From contig CM046442.1 of the NCBI GenBank assembly GCA_025506515.1, positions 17,458,443 through 17,522,442 of the forward strand: DNA of 64,000 bases, given 5' to 3'. The notes beneath the pieces are model-generated. The model ran no database searches, was not told the origin of the DNA, and was given only the letters and a program-made list of their open reading frames with translations. Of the stretch, positions 56,294 through 64,000 are shown in pieces (position 1 is the stretch's first letter; every line of letters begins with the position of its first letter). The translations under genes were made by a program, and so were the position numbers. This DNA comes from Flaveria trinervia. Lineage: Eukaryota > Streptophyta > Magnoliopsida > Asterales > Asteraceae.

Positions 56294-57360
56294 GATGCCT
56301 TCACGAAGAAGACCTCTTAATGATGTTCATGAGCAGGAATTGGAACAACATATTATGGCATGGATGGAGGAGCGGTTAGATCAATTTTTGATCAGTTGGT
56401 TGTGTAAGATCTGATGAATCAGGGAGGGCGTAATCGTAACCGTCATGAAGCAGGAGATGATGAAAATCCACTTTATGAGGGTGACCATTCTTCTTTTGAT
56501 GAACACGTACCGCATAATCGAAGGGGTGATAGGGGTGATAATAGGCGTTGGGAGATAGTAATATGAGCCACATTCCTGAATTTGACGTGTTACTTTGGAT
56601 CCGGAAAAATTCATTGATTGTTGTTATTGAAGAAGTTTTCGAATACAAGAGGTTCCTAAAGACAAAAAGGTTTCATTGATCGCTACCAGACTACGTGGAA
56701 GGGCTTCTGCGTGGTGGCAACAATTTAAACTGACTCGGGAGAGAGTTGGAAAGCCAAGAGTCACAACTTGGAGGACGAGGAAGAAGTGCCTGAGGGCCAA
56801 CTTTATTCCTCATAATTATCAAAGATTAATGTACCAGCGGTTACAAAATTTAAGACAAGGGTCTAAGTCTGTTGAGGACTACACAACAGAATTCTACCAA
56901 TTAATTGCAAGAAATGACATTCAAGAAACTGAAGAGCAACTTGTTTCTCGTTACTTTGGTGGACTAAGGGTTTAGATCATGGATTTCATTAACATGTTTG
57001 GTCCGGTGACACTTTCTGATGCTCATCAATGTGCTCTAGCTTTTGGAAAACAAAACCGACGTTGTGGTGTTTCATCTTCTATTGGGGGAGGTTCGGGTTT
57101 GGGTAATACGACACCTTATTTTGTGCCTAACCAAACAAAATAGGGTGTTGGTAGTGGTGGACCACCTTCTAAAGGAGTCGACGGTAGTAGCCTGAAGTGT
57201 TTCAACTGTGGGGAGACTGGTCATCGATAATCAGAATGTAAGAAAGCTGGTAAGAGAAATATGTGTGCTTACCCTGAGGAATAGGAAGATGGTGGTGAGG
57301 ATGATGATAATTATGAAGACACTCCAATATTTAATAAAGAACTTGAGTATGTGGAAGAGG
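56294..57360 (+). pseudogene. gypsy gag
   Basis: Starts at ATG 56294 (MPSRRRPLNDVHEQELEQHI) just after the priming site. The capsid-like Retrotrans_gag part lies in 56676-56975 (LRGRASAWWQQFK, RANFIPHNYQRLMYQRLQNLRQG, VEDYTTEFYQLI, YFGGLRV). A CCHC knuckle CFNCGETGHR follows at 57198-57239 with a TAA two codons before its last Cys. Frame changes at about 56400 and 56640. Confidence 0.85.
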
Positions 57361-58020
57361 AGGTGGCTGGAGACGTGGGGACGTGCCTAGTGGTTAGACG
57401 TTCATGCTATACACCAAAGGCAAATGATAACGATTGGCTTAAGCATAACATCTTCCATTCAACATGTACCATGCTAGGGAAGGTTTGTACTTTTGTTATT
57501 GATTTAGGAGCTGTGACAATCTAGTTTCTAAAAAGGCTGTTAGAAAGTTGAGCCTGAGCCTTATAAGCTTCAATGGCTTAAGAAGGGAGGTGAGATGCCA
57601 GTAACCAAGCGTACCCTTGTTCCTTTTCTGTTGGTAAGACATACAAGGAAGAAGTCTGGTGGGATGTGGTTCCCATGGATGCATGCCATTTGCTGTTGGG
57701 TAGGCCTTAGGAATATGATCGTGATGTAGAACACAATAGGTTGTTTAATACTTATAGTTTCCTGTCTGATAACATGAAGATACCATTGTTGCCCACTAAA
57801 CCCAAGGAAGTGGCTACCAAACCTACTGCTACCTTGTTGACTCTTTCTCAATTGAGAACGAGCTGGAGGCTGGGGATGATGTTTTTTTGCTGATAGGTAA
57901 GGAAGTAGTTGAGAATGCTGATGTTCCTGATGCTATGTTCTTCTACTTGAGGAATTTTCTGATGTTTTTCCCACTGAATTGCTTGATGGTTTGCCACCTT
58001 TGCGTGACATCCAACATCAT
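57361..58020 (+). pseudogene. gypsy aspartic protease region
   Basis: VIDLGAVT near 57497-57520 takes the place of a D-S-G-S/A active site. The conserved trailing block (VVPMDACHLLLGRP) reads at about 57665-57710 across a frame change. Heavily damaged, so the assignment rests on position and these two motifs. Confidence 0.65.
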
Positions 58021-58813
58021 ATTGATTTAGAACCTGGATCACAATTGCCTAACATGCCACATTATAGGATGAGCCTAACAAAGCATGAGGAGTAATGAAG
58101 ACAGGTTGAGGAGTTGATATCTAAGGGCCATGTTCGTGAAAGTATGAGCCCTTGTGATGTCCTACTTTGTTGACTCCAAAGAAAGATGGCAGTTGGCGCA
58201 TGTGTGTTGACAGTCGAGCTATCAACAAGATTACAGTGAGGTATAGGCTTCCTACCCTTAGACTTGATGATTTGCTTGATCAGATTAGTGGTGCTACCAT
58301 TTTTACAAAGTTGGATTTGAAGATTGGGTATTACTAGATTCGTCTTAGGCCTGGTGATGAATGGAAAACTGCCTTTAAAACTGTGAAGGATTGTATGAAT
58401 GGTTGGTAATGCATTTTGGTTTGTCTAACGCACCAATCACTTTTATGCGTGTGATAAATCAGTTGCACAGACCTTTTATAGGGAAGTTTGTGGTTGTATA
58501 TTTTGATGACATTCTTATTTATAGTGCTTCTTCTAGTGAGCACCTCATGCATGTCAGGCAAGTTTTGTCCTTACTTCTCAGGGATAGTTTCTATGCAGCA
58601 TCAAAGAAGTGTGTTTTTAATGGCCCCTAAAGTTCTGTTTTTAGGGTATGTTGTTTCTGGCTGGGGAATACAAGTGGATGAATCTAAAGTAGCAGCTATT
58701 ACAAATTGGCCAACTCCCACTACTATTATTGAAGTTCATAGTTTTCATGGGCTTGCTTTTTTTTATAAACGGTTCATTACACATTTCAGTTCTATTATGG
58801 CTCTCGTGACAGA
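58021..58813 (+). pseudogene. gypsy reverse transcriptase
   Basis: Broken frames give SRAINKITVRYRLPTLRLDDLLDQ (about 58210-58280), KLDLKIGYY (58310), FGLSNAPITFMRVIN and the catalytic YFDDILIYS (about 58497-58525), then FLGYVVSGWGIQVDE and the LAFFYKRFITHFSSIM block to 58810. The order is that of Ty3/gypsy RT. Stops at 58336 and a frame change at 58620. Confidence 0.85.
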
Positions 58814-59300
58814 TTGCATGAAGGGGAGGACATTTGTATTGACAGAAGAGGCCGAGTTTGCTTTTCGTGTTATAAAAGCCAAGCTCACCACTGCACCTAT
58901 TCCGGTATTGCCTATTTTTCTCAAGTATTTGAACTTCATATTGATGCCTCAAAGGTCAGGATTGGTGGGGTGCTTAGTCAAGGTGGCCGACCTGTTGCTT
59001 ACTTTACTGAGAAATTGATGGGTCCAAAATTGAGGTATAGTACTTATGATTTGGAGTTTTATGTAGTGGTCCAAGCTGTAAAGCATTAGCGTCACTATCT
59101 ATTTCACAAAGAGTTTGTTTTGTTCACTGATCATGATTCTTTAAGGCATATTCGTACACAAGACAAGGTGTCACATAAGCACGGGCGTTGGTTAGCATTT
59201 ATTGAAAAGTTTACTTTTGTTGTTAAACACAAGACTGGAGTTTCGAACCGAGTTGCGTATGCCCTAAGCAGGAGGAGTAATCTACTTGTGTCTATGAGGG
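58814..59300 (+). pseudogene. gypsy RNase H
   Basis: HIDASKVRIGGVLSQGGRPVAYFTEKL (catalytic Asp, about 58935), YSTYDLEFYVVVQAVKH (Glu) and VLFTDHDSLRHI (Asp, 59117) are all present with one stop between. Ends with VSNRVAYALSRR. Confidence 0.83.
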
Positions 59301-60655
59301 TTGATGTGCCAGACTTAGATGTCATTCGTGAGCAGTTAGCCATTGATCCATATTTTTCAGTTATTATGCAGGATGTGCAGACTGGGCTGAAGTCAGATTT
59401 TCTTGTACAAGATGGTTTTCTATTCAAAAGGAATCAACTATGTATTCCTGATTCTAGTCTGCGTTTACAGATTATTAAAGAGTTGTATGGGGAGGGGCAT
59501 GTTGGTCGTGATTGTACTCTATAGTTAGTGCAAGCTTCTTATTTCTGGCCTACCATGAGGAAAGAAGTGGATTGTGATGTTAAGAGGTGTCGTATTTGTC
59601 AAGTTTCTAAGGGCACAACTAGTAACGCGTGCCTCTACATGCCATTGTCGGCTCCTTTGCAGCCATGGGTTGATATTAGCATGGATTTTGTGTTGGGATT
59701 ACCGCATACACAAAGGGGTAACGACTCTATCTTTGTTGTTGTTGACAGGTTTTCTAAGATGGTTCATTTTATTCCCTATAAGAAGACAACTGATGCTGTT
59801 AATATGGCACAACTTTTCTTTTGTGATGTGTATCGCTTACATGGATTGCCTTCTTCTATTGTTTCTGATCGGGATACCCGGTTTTTGAGTAACTTTTGGC
59901 GCAGTCTATGGAGGATGGTGAATACCCAACTTAGTTTTAGTAGTGCTTATCATCCATAAATGGATGGCCAAACTGAAGTTGTGAACCATTCACTTGAATT
60001 TATTGTGATGTCTAGTTGGTGATCATATGAAAGCATGGGACCAGAAACTATACCAAGCTGAATTTGCTCACAATCATGCTGTTAATCGAAGTACCGGGTT
60101 TAGTTCATTTCAAGTAGTTTATTCTTCTCAACCTCGAGTCCCATTGGATTTAGTGTCACTACCTGCATCTGGCTTAGTTCCCAAGAGGGCTCAAGATTTT
60201 GTGGAGGGATTACATGAAGTTCATAAAGTTGTTCATCATAACTTGACCCAAGCGAATGCCAGGTACAAGAAAGTTGCTGATAAAAAAAGAAGACATGTTG
60301 ATTTTGAAGAAGTGACTTTGTTTGGGCTGTGCTAATTAAAGATCGTTTTTCAGTGGGGGAGTTCAACAAGTTGTCTGCCAAAAAGATTGGTCCTATTGAG
60401 ATCTTGCAGAAGATAAATCCTAATGCCTATCGACTAAAGTTTCCTTGCCATATTCGATGTTCTGATGTGTTTAATGTGAAATATTTGCGGCCATATCATG
60501 GTGATTTTTCTGATGATGAGGCCGTTGGGAATTCGAGGATGAATTTTGTCTACCCAGGGGGGAATGATGTGGGCCCAAGCGTGGATGAGCAAGCTTTAGC
60601 CTTTTTGGAGGCCCAAGTTCGCTTATCAAAAAGGGTTTCACTGAAACGATCATAA
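59301..60655 (+). pseudogene. gypsy integrase
   Basis: HHCC zinc domain around 59470-59610 (ELYGEGHVGRD, CRICQVSKG). The core in 59528-59959 has MDFVLGLPHTQRGNDSIFVVVDRFSKM (first Asp), SSIVSDRDTRFLSNFWR (second Asp) and, after a TAA at 59957, MDGQTEVVNHSLE (Glu). 60027-60335 continues with KAWDQKLYQAEFAHNHAVNRSTG and a basic tail; 60329-60655 has VGEFNKLSAKKIGPIEIL and VFNVKYLRPYHGD and runs into the 3' LTR, so the C-terminus overlaps the LTR. Confidence 0.86.
60556..60564 (+). other. Polypurine tract, nested gypsy
   Basis: AGGGGGGAA directly before the 3' LTR. Confidence 0.85.
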
Positions 60656-61065
60656 CTTTGGCTAGAAGTCTCCATTTTGGGCCTGCGACCATTCAAAATG
60701 ACCGTTGGATCGAGGAGCCCGTTTAGGTCATCGTTTCGGCCTAAAAACAGCTTATTGTATGAGTTATTTACATTTTTGTCTTATTTTTACATTTTGTTGA
60801 ACTTTATATTTGGCCCAGTTTTTGGCCCGTTTATGTTTTGTGGCCCATTCGAATTTTGCTTTATTTCTTTATATGTTTGAAAGAAATGGGTAAAAGAATT
60901 ATTGAAGTTTATGAAAAATCTGTTTTCTCTCTATCACCGTGTGTGTTAGTGTAACCCTGATTATCGGTATTCTTTGTGAATCAACGATAGTTAGAAAGAT
61001 TGTTCTTGGTATTCTCGTTGAATCAACAGGTTCAATTATCTATCTCTCTGTTTCCGACTGCATCA
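60565..61065 (+). repeat. 3' LTR of nested gypsy element
   Basis: 501 bp, TGATGTGGGCCC..GACTGCATCA; flank CTTAA. Confidence 0.9.
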
Positions 61066-61108
61066 CTTAACGAATTTGTTAGTGCGGAAGGCAAAGAACA
61101 AATTTTTA

Positions 61109-61435
61109 CAAGTATTTTTTCTTCCGCATTAACAAATGTGGATGACCAGAAGAGACGTGGACAAGATTTTGTTCATCCGCATTTGCCAATGCGGTGTGGA
61201 TGACCGGACAAGAATGTGCAGAAGTATTTGTTCATCCACATTACCCAATGCGGATGACCAACATACTAATGCGGAAGGCCAAGTGAAGAAATGCTGACCA
61301 AGTCCAACTCATCCGCATTTGCCAATGCGGATGAACAAGAAGAAATGCTGATGAAGACTTAGACTAGTTCTAATGTATAGGTCAGGGGTAGTTTAGTTAT
61401 TTTGTAAAAAAAGCAACTTGTCTGCCTATAAATAG
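61109..61435 (+). promoter_or_regulatory. Copy D LTR: hairpin array and TATA box
   Basis: CATCCGCATT / AATGCGGATG arms around TGCC or ACCC at 61174-61204 (with inserted bases), 61233-61256 and 61310-61333, plus a weaker one near 61121-61145. TATAAATAG at 61427-61435. Same idea as copies A-C with a different sequence; the array sits about 94 bp before the TATA box. Confidence 0.65.
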
Positions 61436-61697
61436 AATAGAAATCCTCGTACCTAAGCTGACAGAATATAGACAATCAGAATATTTTGTATTACACATTC
61501 TCTAGGTGTATTATTACTATTCTTGCTAAAACCCTAACATTTATTGTAATCAATCACCTTCATCAATATATACAAAGCATTTATGAGTTTATTCTTGCAT
61601 TAAAAGTTTATTGATTGTTTGTTTCCGCCATTCAATCTCCGACTTGATCACCATATTTGATCCTAAGTGAGATTCTCATTCTTACCAACCAGTCAAT

Positions 61698-61709
61698 TAG
61701 TATCAGAGC
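61698..61709 (+). other. Primer-binding site, copy D, one mismatch
   Basis: TAGTATCAGAGC, one transition from the initiator tRNA-Met complement, two bases after the LTR end (GTCA at 61695). Confidence 0.8.
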
Positions 61710-62039
61710 TTTGGCTCTTAGTTCTTTTTCTGATCTACCCTAGATCCGAATAGAACTTGATTGATTTGGTGATCGAGTTGCTAATAGAGTGTTCTATCAC
61801 CTATATTTAGTAAACAAGCAGATAATACTCATCAACAGTTATTGTTCAAGCTCTTTCTTTCAAGAACACAGCAACAGTCTTCATTCTCGAAGCTGTGAAC
61901 AGTTGATATAGCAAACATTAACAACAAGAAGCTCAGAAAAGTAATAGATCTGATTCTGAAACCTGTTTTGGACAATTTGGACCAGTTGGACTAATTGAAC
62001 CTAAAACTCACTAATCTATAAACTTGGTCATACATCAAA

Positions 62040-63834
62040 ACCTTTCATGCTTAAACATAAATCTGAGTTTAAGCAGTGGAAAATCAGATTCAAAAATTAC
62101 ATTATAGGTGTAGATTCTGACTTTTGGATCTTAATATGCAAGGGGCCACACATCCCTGTCACTTGTCTACAGATCAAGTTGCCATCTACAAGACAGCAAG
62201 AATACCCATTGAAGATCTGACTCTCGATGATGATGATTACAAGAAAATCAAGATTAATCTCAAATCATACTCCATCCTCACTCAAGCACTCAAGATGGAT
62301 GTACTGAAAAGATTGGAGAAGTATGGTACTGCTAAAGCAGTATGGGATGCATTGCGAATTATGTGTGAGGGAAGCAGTGAAGTTGCAGAGATTAACAAGG
62401 ATAAACTTGTTAATCAGTATCAAACATTTTATCACTCCAAAAAGGAGTCCATATCTAAATAGCTACACAGATTTGTAAAGTTGATATGACTTGGAAATCA
62501 TGGGAGTCACTTACAAAGTCAAGGAGTTAAACAAGAAAATGTTGCATAGTCTTCCAGAGACTTGGAAACAAAATGTGACCATGTTAAAGAACACTCTTGA
62601 TCTTGAGAGTACAAATCTAGATATAATGATAGCCAAGATAGATACACTAGAGCTAGATTAAAGAAGCAGAAACTTAGGAGGACCCAAAGTGATTGAGGCA
62701 TAAAAGTTTCCATCAGAATCTCATTCTGTGGAAAATGCCTTCATTACTCAGGAGGATGATTTCATCTCTTCAAGAGATCAACTGAATACCACTGGGTTCA
62801 CTGCAACTCCACCAATTAATCATTCATCAACATCATCCCAAGCATTAGGGTTCACTGCAACTCCTAAATCACTCCTGATGACACAAGATCTGAAGAACAA
62901 AAGGCAACTTACAATGCCTTTGTTGCAAGCTTTTAAGCATATTTAGGAGGAAGACTAATATCAGCACATCTAATCCAAGAATACTTAGAAGAAATGGATC
63001 CAGATGATGTAGAATAAATGGATCCAGATGATGTAGAAGAAATGGATTTGCAATGGCAAATGGCCATGATTGCTATGAGAGAAAAGAAGTTTTTCAGAAA
63101 AGGTACAAAGCTCAGCCTTAATGAATATACAAATCTTGAATATGACAAATCCAAAGTGAAGTACTTCAACTATGGCATGACTGGCCACTTCTCCAGAGAA
63201 TTCAATGTCCCCAAAAGAAACAACTTTCAAAGAAATTCTCAAAGCCAGTCATCCTCATAGCCAAACTTAAGCTTTCACTCCAATAATCATCAGCAATAGT
63301 ATAATCATCCTCAACAACATCAAGCATATCAGAATCAACCTCAACTGACAAACCAAACTCATGGAAGTAGTCAGTCATTGGCAAATGCTCTCGTGATAAA
63401 GCAAGATGGAGTATGTGACTGGAGCCTTTATGCAGAGGAAGTCAAGCCTCAATTTCAAAATCATGCACTCATGGCTCACATCAACGATGGTCCATCTCCC
63501 ATGCCTTCTGATGTAATATCTAACCTATGTAGTGAAAAATGCATTACTGAACTGCAAGGTTATAAAGAGCATAACATAAACTTGCAGAAAAATAAAAGAG
63601 GAAACGGTTAAGTCAGAGATGCTCAATAAAGAAATAAAAGTCTTTGAAATCAAAATAAAATCTCTCATCTCTGACATTGAAATATTACATGGTGAAAAGT
63701 ACACTCTTGCAGTTGAGAATGAGCAACTGACTAGAAAGTTGGCTCAATCTAAAGGTGAATATACACTTACTGAAGTGAAACTGGAAAAGTTTCAACTGTC
63801 TCCAGTCACTCTGCAAGAGATGCTTGATTCTTAA
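62040..63834 (+). pseudogene. copia gag, copy D
   Basis: An N-terminal gag/UBN2-like domain: FKQWKIRFKNYI and DFWILI near 62070-62130 in one frame, then 62124-62462 with IPIEDLTLDDDDYKKIKINLK, AVWDALRIMCEG and LVNQYQTFYHSKKE. The knuckle region at 63162-63203 reads YFNYGMTGHFSREF, so all three Cys are lost while His is kept. A C-terminal region (63378-63834) has a CDWSLYAEEV block and Lys/Glu-rich helices. Stops at 62461, 62661, 62703, 63016 and 63611. The start of the protein is not fixed. Confidence 0.7.
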
Positions 63835-64000
63835 AAGGATCTAAAAGAAATGTTTGGGATCGGGTATAACTCTTTTCCTCCACCATATAATGACAACTAC
63901 ACTCTCATGCCTGACTCTGTTACACTTAATGAGAAAATTGAACCTAATACTATTGAACCAAAAACAATAGTAAAATAGATCGCAAATTCTCAAAACCAAC
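63835..64000 (+). other. Gag-pol junction region of copy D, end of window
   Basis: Continues the gag tail in frame after a TAA at 63832-63834 (KEMFGIGYNSFPPPYNDNY) and leaves the window before protease. Confidence 0.5.

Larger units (their letters stand above)
55763..61065 (+). mobile_element. Complete Ty3/gypsy element, 5,303 bp, nested in the copy D LTR
   Basis: LTRs of 502 and 501 bp (both TGATGT..CATCA or TATCA), initiator tRNA-Met priming site, gag, protease, RT, RNase H, integrase and a polypurine tract. Flanks are CTTAC and CTTAA, four of five matching. The LTRs differ at roughly one base in ten in the first 120 bp, so it is older than copy C. Small size, short LTRs and a VFNVKYLRPYHGD C-terminus suggest a Reina- or CRM-like chromovirus; the clade is not settled. 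Confidence 0.88.
61066..64000 (+). mobile_element. Second Sirevirus-like copia family, copy D (5' part)
   Basis: The remainder of the 5' LTR (61066-61695) after the nested gypsy insertion, a tRNA-Met-like priming site, and the beginning of gag; the element leaves the window in gag. It resembles Sirevirus gags in the UBN2-like domain, a zinc-knuckle relic and a coiled-coil tail, but is only distantly related to copies A-C. Together with 55715-55762 the LTR is about 678 bp. Confidence 0.75.

Overview
This is plant nuclear DNA made almost entirely of nested LTR retrotransposons around one small stretch of host sequence. The host is a eudicot, probably Asteraceae: the extra gene behind copia pol resembles, from memory, uncharacterised proteins common in sunflower-family genomes. 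The only host gene seen is a type-1 non-specific lipid transfer protein (nsLTP) with one premature stop.

Layout. 1-9086: minus-strand Sirevirus-type Ty1/copia element (copy A), cut by the window start, with its 5' LTR at 8393-9086. It sits inside an older plus-strand relative (copy B, 9087-12295), of which the extra-gene end, with a 532-bp unit present three times, and the 3' LTR remain. 12296-14118: truncated Tekay/Del-type Ty3/gypsy LTR. 14119-16548: diverged extra-gene remnant and decayed repeats. 16549-31035: copy C, a complete 14.49-kb Sirevirus-type element with both LTRs and a GGGTT target-site duplication (TSD). 31628-32370: solo LTR of the same family with TSD CCCAC. 32430-40789: minus-strand Tekay/Del-type gypsy element with 2.6-kb LTRs and internal deletions. 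40790-50824: host-like AT-rich DNA with the nsLTP, low-complexity tracts, small-transposon remnants and a 1.2-kb direct duplication. 50825-55714: minus-strand copia element with a duplicated reverse transcriptase (RT) segment. 55715-64000: a second Sirevirus-like family (copy D), whose 5' LTR is split by a complete 5.3-kb Ty3/gypsy element (55763-61065).

Most notable system. In copy C the LTR promoter is an array of short palindromes (type TCAGTCGCACGACTGA), then exactly 12 nt, then a TATA box. The same arrangement, with the same 12-nt gap, recurs inside the element at 25572-25833, about 1.8 kb after pol. A 5'-UTR intron candidate (25971-26497) ends directly before the ATG of a long extra gene. 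A second intron (28927-29071), with splice sites and phase conserved in copy B, joins its two coding parts. The sequence therefore suggests a retrotransposon carrying a second, spliced transcription unit driven by a duplicate of its LTR promoter. Nearly every coding region here is broken by stops and frameshifts, so these are structural inferences from decayed copies. All alignments were done by eye.
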